DNA from: JALYUA01 sp038229875
Lineage (GTDB): Bacteria; Acidobacteriota; Thermoanaerobaculia; UBA5066; Gp7-AA6
Direction of reading: 5' to 3'
DNA: 64,000 bases
Assembly (NCBI GenBank): GCA_038229875.1
Contig: JBBROA010000002.1
Span: 58,176 to 122,175, forward strand
Program-made: the position numbers and the translations under genes
Notes under the pieces: model-generated
What the model was told of the DNA's origin: nothing
The model's database searches: none
What the model saw: only the letters and a program-made list of their open reading frames with translations
Shown here: positions 25,593-33,462 of the stretch, piece by piece
Layout: each line of letters starts with the position of its first letter
Numbering within the stretch: the first letter of the stretch is position 1

Positions 25593-27161
25593 TCAGAGCC
25601 CGAGGTACGCCTGCCGGATGCGGGGGTCTTCGAGAAGCTCCGCCGCCGGGCTCGACTGCACGACCCGGCCGGTCTCGAGCACGTAGCCCCGGTGCGCGTG
25701 CTCGAGCGCGACCTGCACGTCCTGCTCGACTAAGAGCACCGTCGTTCCCTGCTGGTTGATGTAGGAGATGAGCTCGAGCAACTTGTCGACCACGAGCGGT
25801 GCGAGGCCGAGAGAGAGCTCGTCGATCAGGAGGAGTCGCGGCCGTGCCATCAACCCGCGGCCGATCGCGCACATCTGCTGCTCGCCTCCGGAGAGACGGC
25901 CCGCGAGCTGGTTGGATCTCTCCTTGAGGCGCGGCATGAGGCCATAGACCCAGTCCAGGTCCTCCGCGATCTTGCCCGCGTCGGCGCGCTGGTAGGTGCC
26001 CTGGAGCAGATTCTCGCGGATCGTCAATCCCGGGAAGAGCCGTCGCCCTTGCGGAACGTGCACGATCCCGGCGCCCGAGACCTGGTCGCTCGTGGCGTTC
26101 GTGATGTCCTGCCCGGCGAAGCGAATGCTCCCCGAAAACGGCTTCAGCAACTGCGAGATGGTCAGGAGGAGTGTCGTCTTACCCGCCCCATTGGCGCCGA
26201 TCAAAGCGACGACCTCGCCTTTTTTGACTTCGAGCGAGACGTCCCAGAGGATCTGGACTTCTCCATATCCGGAGGAGAGGTCTTTCACCTCGAGCAGCGT
26301 CTCTCCGGCGGCGACCTCCGCCGGCGGCTTGTGAAATTCTCCTCCCGGCGTCAGCGAGTCCTTTTGCCCGGCACCCTGCGCGCGCCGGGCGAACCGCTCC
26401 CCGAGATACGCCTCGATGACCTGGGGATCCTCGACGATCTTCGACGGCTCCCCTTCGGCGATCTTCTTTCCGAAGTGCAGCACGACCAGGCGGTCGGAGA
26501 TACCCATGATCGCCTTCATCACATGCTCGATGACGAAGAGCGTCACACCCTCCCGGTTGATGCCCTGGATGAGCTCCATGGCGCCTTCGATCTCGACGGG
26601 ATTCAGACCCGCCATGACCTCATCCAAAAAGATCAGGTCAGGATCCATCGCCAGCGCCTTGGCGAGCTCCAGCCGTTTCAAGTCCGGGATCGTGAGGTCG
26701 CTCGCGCTGTGCTTCGCCCTCATCTCGAGACCCACGCGCTCGAGGACCTCAGCCGCGCGGACACGCGCCTGTCCCGCGGTGCGCTCCGCGCCGAGGCGGC
26801 CGAACATCGCGCCGACGGCCACGTTGTCGAGGACGGAGAGCTGCCTCAAGGGCTTGACGACCTGAAACGTGCGCGCGAGACCCAGCCGCCCGATCCGGAA
26901 GCTCGGCATCGGCGTGATATCCAGGCCTCCGAAAACGATCTTTCCGGAAGTCGGTTTTTCGAGGCCGCTGATGCAGTTGACGAACGTCGTCTTGCCCGCC
27001 CCGTTGGGGCCGAGCACTCCCAGGATCTCGCCCTTGCGGATCGTCAGGTCGACGTTGTCGAGCGCAGCCAGGCCGCCGAACCGTTTGGTGATGCCGGTCG
27101 CGACGAGAAGAGGCTCGCCGGGCGCGATGCCCGCGTGAAGGCTGGCGGCCGCGATCGTCAC
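25593..27161 (-). CDS. HAAT ABC transporter, LivG-LivF fused double ATPase
   Basis: A single 522-residue chain holding both ATPases of a branched-chain-amino-acid-type importer. Domain 1 (residues about 17-255) is LivG-like: GPNGAGKT near 51-58, LDEVMAGLNP and the switch His in VIEHVMKAI. After a linker of about 35 residues (FARRAQGAGQKDSL onward), domain 2 is LivF-like: GANGAGKT near 325, LSGGEQQMCAIGRG, LLIDELSLGLAP and VEQDVQVAL without the switch His. The frame is open throughout with no internal start signal at the joint. The GTG at 27161 overlaps the livM stop (GTGA). Normally these are two genes, as in the malonate operon next door. Confidence 0.92.
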   Translation of the reverse strand: MTIAAASLHAGIAPGEPLLVATGITKRFGGLAALDNVDLTIRKGEILGVLGPNGAGKTTFVNCISGLEKPTSGKIVFGGLDITPMPSFRIGRLGLARTFQVVKPLRQLSVLDNVAVGAMFGRLGAERTAGQARVRAAEVLERVGLEMRAKHSASDLTIPDLKRLELAKALAMDPDLIFLDEVMAGLNPVEIEGAMELIQGINREGVTLFVIEHVMKAIMGISDRLVVLHFGKKIAEGEPSKIVEDPQVIEAYLGERFARRAQGAGQKDSLTPGGEFHKPPAEVAAGETLLEVKDLSSGYGEVQILWDVSLEVKKGEVVALIGANGAGKTTLLLTISQLLKPFSGSIRFAGQDITNATSDQVSGAGIVHVPQGRRLFPGLTIRENLLQGTYQRADAGKIAEDLDWVYGLMPRLKERSNQLAGRLSGGEQQMCAIGRGLMARPRLLLIDELSLGLAPLVVDKLLELISYINQQGTTVLLVEQDVQVALEHAHRGYVLETGRVVQSSPAAELLEDPRIRQAYLGL

Positions 27162-28144
27162 GTGACCCTGTGCGCGCGGATGTTCGCGAAGAAGTCCCGC
27201 CACTGAAACCCGCGGCCGGTTTTCAGGGTGTTCCGGGCCGCGCGAAACAGCGGAACGAGCCCGCGCGGCAGAAACACGACGAAGAAGATGATCAGGATCC
27301 CCAGCACGGTGGGATGGAGCTCGAGGAAGTGGCTCCACACGAACGTAGAAAGGAGCTGGTAGATCCCCGCGCCGATCAGCGGGCCGAGGATGGTTCCCGT
27401 CCCGCCGATCACCACCGCAATGATCGACTGGAGCGTGTAGTCGAGCTTGAAGAAATCCGTCGGGGTGACATGGATGTTCTGGTACGCCGTCACTCCGCCG
27501 GCGAGGGCCGAAAACGCGGCGGAAAGCGCATAGGCGAGCGTCTTGTAGCGCGTCGTGGCGATTCCGAGCATCCGCGCCGCGTCCTGGTCCTCGCGGATGG
27601 CGACCCACGCGTAACCCACCTTGGAGCGCACGAGCAGCGCCGTGAGAACGATGCCGGCGACGACCAGGCCGAGAGCGGTGTAGTAGAAGAACTCCCCTTC
27701 CGTCTTCAGGGGCAGGTCGATTCCCGTCGATCCCGCTGTGACGCTGTCCCACGTGTCCGCTATCTGACGGAACGCCTCGGCGACACCGAGCGTCGCGATC
27801 GCGAAGTAGTGACCCTTCAGGCGGAGAATCGGAAGGCCGAGGAGGGCCGCCAGGATCGCGCAGAGGAGGGCGCCGGCAAAGAGCGCCGGAAAGAACGGCA
27901 CGTGCCACTTCCCGATCATAAGGAGCCCGGTCGTGTAGGCGCCGATGCCGAAGTACGCGACGTTGCCGAAAGAGGCGTACCCCGTGTAGCCCCCGATGAA
28001 GTTCCACCCCTGCGCCATCAGGGCGAGCAGAAGGAGACGCGTGTAAGTCAGGAGCTTGTACGAGGTGACGAACCGGGGCAGGAGCGCAAGCCCGACGAGG
28101 CCGAGCGCGAGCAGAGCCCAGGTCGCTAGGCGCCGGCGGTTCAT
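27158..28144 (-). CDS. livM: HAAT ABC transporter permease, LivM type (second system)
   Basis: Membrane permease of 328 residues. LivM hallmarks: MAQGWNFIGGYTGYASFGNV near 45-65, AYTTGLLMIGKW near 72, LRLKGHYFAIATLGVAEAFR near 110 and the coupling stretch AIREDQDAARMLGI near 185. ATG at 28144, five bases after the livH stop. The cytoplasmic tail after VFLPRGLVPLFR is longer than usual and basic. The cargo of this second system is unknown; no catabolic gene lies in its operon. Confidence 0.91.
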   Translation of the reverse strand: MNRRRLATWALLALGLVGLALLPRFVTSYKLLTYTRLLLLALMAQGWNFIGGYTGYASFGNVAYFGIGAYTTGLLMIGKWHVPFFPALFAGALLCAILAALLGLPILRLKGHYFAIATLGVAEAFRQIADTWDSVTAGSTGIDLPLKTEGEFFYYTALGLVVAGIVLTALLVRSKVGYAWVAIREDQDAARMLGIATTRYKTLAYALSAAFSALAGGVTAYQNIHVTPTDFFKLDYTLQSIIAVVIGGTGTILGPLIGAGIYQLLSTFVWSHFLELHPTVLGILIIFFVVFLPRGLVPLFRAARNTLKTGRGFQWRDFFANIRAHRVT

Positions 28145-28149
28145 CGGTG

Positions 28150-29016
28150 CTAAACCGACTTCCCGGCGATTCCCTGCGGTCTCCAGATGAGCAGCAGGAC
28201 GAGCATCGCAAACGTCACCGCCTGCGAGAGGGCGGGGAGGCGCGCGCCGACGAAGACCTCGACAAACGCGAAGATGGTCGCGCCGATGATCACGTTGACG
28301 ACGTTGCCGAGCCCGCCCAGCACGCAGATCACGAAGGCCCGCTGCGTGTAGGAGGCGCCGAACGTCGGATCGAAAGGCACCGAGAGCGACAGGAGCGATC
28401 CCGCCGCGCCGGCCATCGCGGCCCCGATCCCGAAGGTGATCGCGTAGATCTTCGCGACCTTGACGCCGGTGAGCCGCGCGGCGTCGATGTCCATCCCGGT
28501 GGCACGGATCGCGCGTCCGGTCTTCGTCCGCCGCAGGAACGCGCCGAGCGCGAGCACCAGGAGAAACGAGATGCCGAGAGCCGCAAGGCGAATGTACGGC
28601 ACGCGCGCCGGTCCGATGATGAATCCCGACCCGCTGTACGCCGTCGTCACCGAGCGCAGGTCGGCCTTGAAAAAGAAATTCAGCAGGTTCACGATCAGGA
28701 TCTCGAGCCCGAACGTGAGCAGAAACGTCGCGAGGAGCGGCGCCCGGATCACCTGGTTGATGAGCAGCCGCTGGATCGCGTAGCCGAGAAGAAAGAGCGC
28801 CGCCATCGAGATCGGGATCGAGAGAAACGGATCGACGCCCTTCCACTGGTGGAGCCCGAACGTCAGGTAGGCGCCGAGCACGATCATCGCGCCGTGCGCC
28901 AGGTTGACGATGTTCATGATGCCCCACACGAGCGAGAAGCCGACCGCGACCAGAGCCAGGATCCCGGTCAGGAGCAGACCGTTGACGACGATCTGGGAAA
29001 GCTCGGCGGAGCTCAT
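28150..29016 (-). CDS. livH: HAAT ABC transporter permease, LivH type (second system)
   Basis: Membrane permease of 288 residues, partner of the LivM above. Opening NGLLLTGILALVAVGFSLVWG, then NIVNLAHGAMIVLGAY near 35, the coupling segment AIRATGMDIDAARLTGV near 170 and a C-terminal LLLIWRPQGI. ATG start. Separated from the binding-protein gene by 181 bases of repeat-rich DNA (29017-29197), which may attenuate expression of the permeases relative to the receptor. Confidence 0.92.
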   Translation of the reverse strand: MSSAELSQIVVNGLLLTGILALVAVGFSLVWGIMNIVNLAHGAMIVLGAYLTFGLHQWKGVDPFLSIPISMAALFLLGYAIQRLLINQVIRAPLLATFLLTFGLEILIVNLLNFFFKADLRSVTTAYSGSGFIIGPARVPYIRLAALGISFLLVLALGAFLRRTKTGRAIRATGMDIDAARLTGVKVAKIYAITFGIGAAMAGAAGSLLSLSVPFDPTFGASYTQRAFVICVLGGLGNVVNVIIGATIFAFVEVFVGARLPALSQAVTFAMLVLLLIWRPQGIAGKSV

Positions 29017-29033
29017 GAAGAAAGAACCGCGGC

Positions 29034-29192
29034 CGGGAATCGGGAGCCGAGCGTCCAGCCGGAGCGAGACGGCCGCGGTACTCCGCGGTCAACTGTTCGG
29101 GAATCGGAAATCGGATATCGACTCCCGAAACGAAGGCTGCCCTCGGAGCTCCGCATCATTCGATTACCAATTACCGATTACCGACTCCCGAG
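29034..29192. repeat. Heptanucleotide tandem repeats forming an inverted pair
   Basis: Between the binding-protein and livH genes lie seven-base arrays. A short one at 29034-29053 reads CGGGAATCGGGAGCCGAG. A longer one at 29096-29129 has units such as GGGAATC, GGAAATC and GGATATC. The opposite orientation follows at 29159-29192, with units GATTACC, AATTACC, GATTACC and GACTCCC. The last two are imperfect reverse complements, so the transcript could fold into a long stem with about 30 bases between the arms. The rest of the gap shows no gene. Confidence 0.65.
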
Positions 29193-29197
29193 CCCTC

Positions 29198-30424
29198 TCA
29201 CCTCTTGTCCCAGGCCGCCATCGGATACATGGGCGCCTTCTCCGCGACGGCGGCGGGCCATACGGTGTACTTCTTCCCGTCGGGCTGGAGCTGCTCGATC
29301 GCCATCGGCTTGTAGATGTTCACGCCTCGCGAGTCGAACTTGATCTGCCCGTAAAACGTCATCGTGTCGGTCGCCGCGACCGCGTCGCGCACCTTCGGCC
29401 CGTCGATGCTTCCCGCCTTTTCGACCGCCTTCGCGAAGATCCAGACCGCCGCCGCGGACTCGGCCACCTGATACGGGATCGACTTGTAACCGGGGTGCTT
29501 CGCGTTGAACGCCGCGGCGAACGCCTGCGGGGTCTTCCACGGGTCCGTGCCCTCGTAACGCAGCGCCGGCGTCCACTGCGTCGCGCCGTAGACGTAGTCG
29601 GCATTCCCCTTCAGGTTCTCGCGGAACTCCGGCGAGGACGGCCCGACGGAGAAGCCCATCGCGCGAGGCGAGACACCGAGGTCCTTCGCCTGCTTGACGA
29701 TCAGCAGCGCGTCCTGGAGATGTCCGGATCCTAAGATGATGTGAGGGTTCTTCCCCTTGATGTTGGTCAGGAGCGAGCTCACGTCCTGGGTTCCCGTCGG
29801 ATAGAGCTCGTGGTACACGACTTCAAATCCCTTTTCCTTCGCGTAGTCGGCCGCACCCTGTGCGACCTCCTTCGAGAACGGCTCGTTCTCGCCGAGGATG
29901 GCGACCGTCTTCGCGGCGGGATCCTTCGACTTCACGAGATCGAGCAGGCCGCGCAGGTAGAGCTTCGCCGGAGAGAGCACGGCGAACGTGTATTTATAGC
30001 CCTTGGAGAAGATGCTCTCGGCGGAACCGTTCGCCTCGACCATCGGCACCTTGTATTTCTCGCAGATCGGAGCGGCGGTCCCGGACGGGCCCGAGCCGTA
30101 CGGGCCGAGAATCAGGTTGACCTTGTCTTCGTTGATCAGCTTCTCGACGAGCTGCGCGGTCCGCTCTGACTTTGACTCGTCGTCGTAGAACTTCAACGCG
30201 ACTTTGTACGTCTTCCCGGCGACCTTCAGGCCCCCCATCTCGTTGATCTTGTCGATCACGATCTGGTAGCCGTCACGCGTGTACTCGCCTTCCTTCGCGG
30301 TTTTGCCGGTGATCGAGATCGCGGCGCCGAAAACGATCGTGTTGGGGTCGGCCGCCTGAGCGGGGGCCGGAAAAATCAAGGTCAGACACGCGGCGAGAGC
30401 CGAAAAGAATCCTGTTCTCTTCAT
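29198..30424 (-). CDS. HAAT ABC transporter substrate-binding protein (second system)
   Basis: Periplasmic receptor of 408 residues. Signal peptide FFSALAACLTLIFPAPAQA ends near residue 24, then the family opening TIVFGAAISITGKTAKEGEY, INEMGGLKVAGK near 72 and VNLILGPYGSGPSG near 110. The ATG at 30424 has GGAGGAG five bases upstream; longer in-frame starts lack this. First gene of the livK-H-M-GF operon, with a likely promoter (TATAGT at 30459-30464) just upstream. It shares the fold but little wording with the receptor of the malonate operon, so the two systems should have different ligands. Confidence 0.91.
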   Translation of the reverse strand: MKRTGFFSALAACLTLIFPAPAQAADPNTIVFGAAISITGKTAKEGEYTRDGYQIVIDKINEMGGLKVAGKTYKVALKFYDDESKSERTAQLVEKLINEDKVNLILGPYGSGPSGTAAPICEKYKVPMVEANGSAESIFSKGYKYTFAVLSPAKLYLRGLLDLVKSKDPAAKTVAILGENEPFSKEVAQGAADYAKEKGFEVVYHELYPTGTQDVSSLLTNIKGKNPHIILGSGHLQDALLIVKQAKDLGVSPRAMGFSVGPSSPEFRENLKGNADYVYGATQWTPALRYEGTDPWKTPQAFAAAFNAKHPGYKSIPYQVAESAAAVWIFAKAVEKAGSIDGPKVRDAVAATDTMTFYGQIKFDSRGVNIYKPMAIEQLQPDGKKYTVWPAAVAEKAPMYPMAAWDKR

Positions 30425-30458
30425 GAAGCTCCTCCTTACTGAAGTGGCTTTTAAACGA

Positions 30459-30489
30459 ACTATATGGCTCCGCCGGCTTCTGCCGGCGG
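30459..30489 (-). promoter_or_regulatory. Promoter with palindrome over the -35 region, upstream of the second HAAT operon
   Basis: On the minus strand TATAGT (30464-30459) is a good -10 box about 35 bases before the ATG. The expected -35 position is covered by a perfect inverted repeat, CCGCCGGC (30470-30477) and GCCGGCGG (30482-30489), around a four-base loop. This may be a repressor site or an RNA hairpin of the divergent lipocalin-like gene. Function is inferred. Confidence 0.45.
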
Positions 30490-30546
30490 GCGGAGAGGCA
30501 GGATATTCGCGGGCATGCAACCATTCAACAGCGAAAGGAGAGTCGC

Positions 30547-30990
30547 ATGGGGAGCCTGACCGCCCGGGAGCGACTGGTCGGAGTCTGGCGGCTGGTCTCG
30601 GTCCGGGAACAGGACGGCGGGCTGCCCGAAGCCGTCCATCCCGCCTTCGGCCCGGACCCGCAGGGCCGGCTGATGTACACCGCTTCGGGCGACGTCTCCG
30701 TGCACTTCATGCGTTCCGAAAGACCCGCCTGGAAGATCGAGGAGTCCCCGACCGACGCCGAGAGGGCCGCCGCCGGCGCCGGCTATGGAGCGTACGCGGG
30801 ACGGTACACGGTCGACGAGGACGGCGGGTTCGTTCTCCACCACGTCGAGGTCGCGCTGATCCCGAACCGGGTCGGAATCGACCTGAAGCGGTTCTTCACG
30901 TTTTCGGGACAGGAGCTCACTCTGCGGCCGGCGCCGGTCGTGCGGGACGGGCGGGAAGTCCGGCGGACGCTCCTCTGGCGCAAACGCTGA
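30547..30990 (+). CDS. Lipocalin-like domain protein
   Basis: Small cytoplasmic protein of 147 residues with the pattern of the lipocalin-like family seen in many bacteria: LVGVWRLVSV near 10, GRLMYTASGDVSVHF near 40, YAGRYTVDEDGGFVLHHVEV near 84 and a closing FTFSGQELTLRPAP strand pair. No signal peptide. The molecular role of these stand-alone proteins is not established; they presumably bind a small hydrophobic ligand. ATG with GAAAGGAG eight bases upstream. Divergent from the second HAAT operon and convergent with the acetyl-CoA synthetase gene, 16 bases away. Confidence 0.82.
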   Translation: MGSLTARERLVGVWRLVSVREQDGGLPEAVHPAFGPDPQGRLMYTASGDVSVHFMRSERPAWKIEESPTDAERAAAGAGYGAYAGRYTVDEDGGFVLHHVEVALIPNRVGIDLKRFFTFSGQELTLRPAPVVRDGREVRRTLLWRKR

Positions 30991-31005
30991 TCCCGGGAAG
31001 GCACG

Positions 31006-32931
31006 TCAGCCGGGCTTCTGAATTCCCTGCTTCATCTCTTCCCAGGCGGCGCGCGCCTCTTCGACGGAGCCTTCGTCCTCGATCGTGGTGATGTCTCCGG
31101 GATCGCGGTCGAGCGTCACAGCCTTCAGCACCCGGCGCATGATCTTGCCGCTCCGGGTCTTCGGGAGGCTGTGAACGAAATTCAGGTCTCCGATCACGGC
31201 GACCGCGCCGAGCTCCCGGCGGATCATGTCGAGGATCTCCCGGCGCAGCTCCGCGGACGGTTCGCGCCCCTGCTTCAGCACGACGAACGCGGAAATCACC
31301 TCGCCGCGGAGCTCATCCGGCCGCCCGGTGACGCCTGCCTCCGCCACCGCCGCGTGCTGAAGGCAGGCCGTCTCGACCTCGATCGTCCCGAGCCGGTGCG
31401 ACGAGATCTTGATGATCTCGTCGGCGCGCCCCGCAAACCAGACGTACCCGTCCGCGTCGACGTGCGCGGAGTCGCCCGTGTAATAGACGCCCGGGATCTT
31501 CTCCCAGTAGTCTTGCCCGTATCGCTCGGGCTCGCCCCAGAGGCTGGCCGTCAGACCCGGGAACGGGCGGCGGATGACCATGATTCCCTTTTCTCCCGGG
31601 GCGCATTCGAGCCCGTCTGGACCGATCACCGCGCTGTCGATTCCAGGCAGGGGCACCGTCGCGGAGCCCGCCTTGATCGGAAGGAGCGAGATGCCATACG
31701 GGTTCCCGAACACCGGCCCGGACGTCTCGGTTTGCCACATGTGATCGATCACCGGCACCCTCCCGCGCAGCAGCCGGTTCTGCAGCCAGTCCCACGCCGG
31801 AGCGTTTAAGACTTCGCCAGCGCAGAACACGCGCTCGAGCGTCGAGAGGTCGCTCTGCCGCGCGGCCTCTTCGCCGTAACGCATGAGGAGTCTCACCGCC
31901 GTCGGCGAGGTGAAGAGGCCCGTGACGCCGAACTCTTCGACGATCTTCCAGACCGCATCGGGTGCGGGATGGTCGATCGATCCTTCGTATGCGAGCGTCG
32001 TCGCGCCCGCAAGAAGCGGCGCGTACACGATGTAGCTGTGGCCGACGATCCAGCCGATGTCAGACGTCGACCACCACACCTCCCCCGGCCGCAGACCCAG
32101 GCACCACTTCCCCATACTCGCGACGTGGACCTGGTAGCCGCCCTGCGTGTGCACGGCGAGCTTCGGCTTCGCCGTCGTTCCGGACGTCGCGAGGATGAAC
32201 GCCGGCTCGTTCGACTCGATTTCGACGTGCGCGCCGCTCTGGCCGGTGCCCCGCCCGAGAAAGTCGTCCCAGAGGAGGTCGCGCCCTTCCCGCATCGGGG
32301 CCGGATCTCCGCCCCGGTTCAGCACGATGACGTGCTCCACGGGGTGCGGATCGCCCTCCAGGGAACGGTCCACGATCTCCTTCAGCCGCACGTCCTTGCC
32401 CTTGCGGAACGTGATGTTCGCCGCGAACACTAGCCGCGAGCCGCTGGCGCGGATCCGGTCCCCGAGCGCGCGCTCGCCGAATCCCGCGAAGACCACCATG
32501 TGGATCGCGCCGACGCGAACGGCGGCCAGCATCAGGAGAATGGCCTCGGGGCAGGTCGGCATGTAGATCGTGATCCGGTCGCCCTTTTGCAGGCCGAGCC
32601 CCCGCAGGGCGGCGGCGACGCGCACGACCTCGTGCCGGAGCTGCGCGTAAGTAAAAACGCGCCGTTCGCCCCGCTCGTTCGCGTACACGAGCGCGGCCTG
32701 GCCGGCCCGCCCGTTCTGCACGTGGTGATCGAGCGCGTTGAACGAGAGGTTCGTCATCCCGCCTTCGAACCATCGAAAGGTCGGCGGCTCCCAGGAAAAC
32801 GCCCGGTCCCAGCGCCGGAACCAGGGCAGCTCCCCGGCGGCGCGCGCCCAGAAGGCGTCCGGATCCGCTTTTCCGTCGTCCAGCCACCGGCGGACCAGGG
32901 GGTTGATGAGATCGAGATCGATTCGGCTCAT
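31006..32931 (-). CDS. acsA: Acetyl-CoA synthetase-like acyl-CoA ligase
   Basis: AMP-forming ligase of 641 residues that makes acetyl-CoA (or propionyl-CoA) from the acid, ATP and CoA. The N-terminal ACS cap has FRWFEGGMTNLSFNALD near 53, the P-loop LATSGTTAKPKLAVHTQGGY is near 250, DIGWIVGHSYIVYAPL near 295, the A5-type MWQTETSGPVFG near 400 and the C-terminal lysine motif TRSGKIMRRVL near 605. Classical AcsA has WWQTETGG; the MWQTETSG variant and the following sequence suggest a branch whose substrate may not be acetate. The ATG overlaps the MmcQ/YjbR stop (ATGA). Confidence 0.87.
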   Translation of the reverse strand: MSRIDLDLINPLVRRWLDDGKADPDAFWARAAGELPWFRRWDRAFSWEPPTFRWFEGGMTNLSFNALDHHVQNGRAGQAALVYANERGERRVFTYAQLRHEVVRVAAALRGLGLQKGDRITIYMPTCPEAILLMLAAVRVGAIHMVVFAGFGERALGDRIRASGSRLVFAANITFRKGKDVRLKEIVDRSLEGDPHPVEHVIVLNRGGDPAPMREGRDLLWDDFLGRGTGQSGAHVEIESNEPAFILATSGTTAKPKLAVHTQGGYQVHVASMGKWCLGLRPGEVWWSTSDIGWIVGHSYIVYAPLLAGATTLAYEGSIDHPAPDAVWKIVEEFGVTGLFTSPTAVRLLMRYGEEAARQSDLSTLERVFCAGEVLNAPAWDWLQNRLLRGRVPVIDHMWQTETSGPVFGNPYGISLLPIKAGSATVPLPGIDSAVIGPDGLECAPGEKGIMVIRRPFPGLTASLWGEPERYGQDYWEKIPGVYYTGDSAHVDADGYVWFAGRADEIIKISSHRLGTIEVETACLQHAAVAEAGVTGRPDELRGEVISAFVVLKQGREPSAELRREILDMIRRELGAVAVIGDLNFVHSLPKTRSGKIMRRVLKAVTLDRDPGDITTIEDEGSVEEARAAWEEMKQGIQKPG

Positions 32932-33356
32932 TGTCGCGTCTTTCTATTTCCGGCGGGGGTCCGCGCCGCCGGCTTCCGCGTGCGGGGGGCGGCCCGCTCG
33001 TCGAGCTCGGCGACGAGCTTCTTCGGCGCGACAGCGCGGTAGCTCTCCTCGATCCACGCGGTCAGGATCTCGACCGGAGGCTCTTCGTCGGGCTTAAACG
33101 CCGCCGTGACCCACCCGGACTTTCCGAGCCCGTACCCGGTCGGCGCTGTAAACGGCAGATCTAGCGCGTCCCCGTTCGAGACGGGGAGCTTCATGGCGAG
33201 CGACAGCGCGCCCTTCCCCCCCGGCTTCCCGAGAAAGACGAACACCTTGCCTCCAACCTTCGCGACGCGCTCGCCCCACGGGAAGTCCTCGTGCGCTCCG
33301 GGCATTTTGAGGGCGAAGGCGCGAAGCTTCGCGGAGGGATCGGCCGGCCGTGCCAT
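32928..33356 (-). CDS. MmcQ/YjbR family protein
   Basis: Small soluble protein of 142 residues with the MmcQ/YjbR fold pattern: the HEDFPWGERVAKVGGKVFVFLG stretch near 22-43, KLPVSNGDALDLPFT, then GYGLGKSGWVTAAF and a final helix ILTAWIEESYRAVAP. The family is structurally related to DNA-binding CyaY-like folds, but no biochemical role is firmly known. A basic C-terminal tail (TRKPAARTPAGNRKTR) is added. A TAACTT hexamer six bases before the ATG suggests a leaderless message shared with the acyl-CoA ligase. Confidence 0.85.
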   Translation of the reverse strand: MARPADPSAKLRAFALKMPGAHEDFPWGERVAKVGGKVFVFLGKPGGKGALSLAMKLPVSNGDALDLPFTAPTGYGLGKSGWVTAAFKPDEEPPVEILTAWIEESYRAVAPKKLVAELDERAAPRTRKPAARTPAGNRKTRQ

Positions 33357-33368
33357 GGCGGAAAGTTA
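33357..33368 (-). promoter_or_regulatory. Leaderless-type promoter of the MmcQ/YjbR-ligase operon
   Basis: On the minus strand TAACTT (33368-33363) precedes the ATG by six bases (TCCGCC). This matches the TANNNT-N6-start arrangement seen repeatedly in the window. Confidence 0.45.
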
Positions 33369-33400
33369 TCAGGTGTCGGCCCCGGGTTTCGACACCCGTT

Positions 33401-33437
33401 CATTCGCGATTCGCCATTCGCCATTCGCCATCCCGCC
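33401..33437. repeat. Heptanucleotide tandem repeat, about five units
   Basis: Units CATTCGC, GATTCGC, CATTCGC, CATTCGC and CATCCCG in strict seven-base period, in the divergent gap between the MmcQ/YjbR and quinone oxidoreductase genes and just upstream of the promoter of the latter. Confidence 0.7.
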
Positions 33438-33449
33438 AGCGTCACGCGC

Positions 33450-33462
33450 TAGGATTCGCGCC
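33450..33462 (+). promoter_or_regulatory. Leaderless-type promoter of the quinone oxidoreductase gene
   Basis: TAGGAT at 33450-33455 is followed by seven bases (TCGCGCC) and the ATG at 33463. No Shine-Dalgarno sequence is present. Confidence 0.5.

Noticed and set aside
33106..33462. N-terminal extension of the quinone oxidoreductase
   Set aside because: It is antisense to the MmcQ/YjbR gene and crosses the heptamer array; the family start and a -10 box fit the ATG at 33463.
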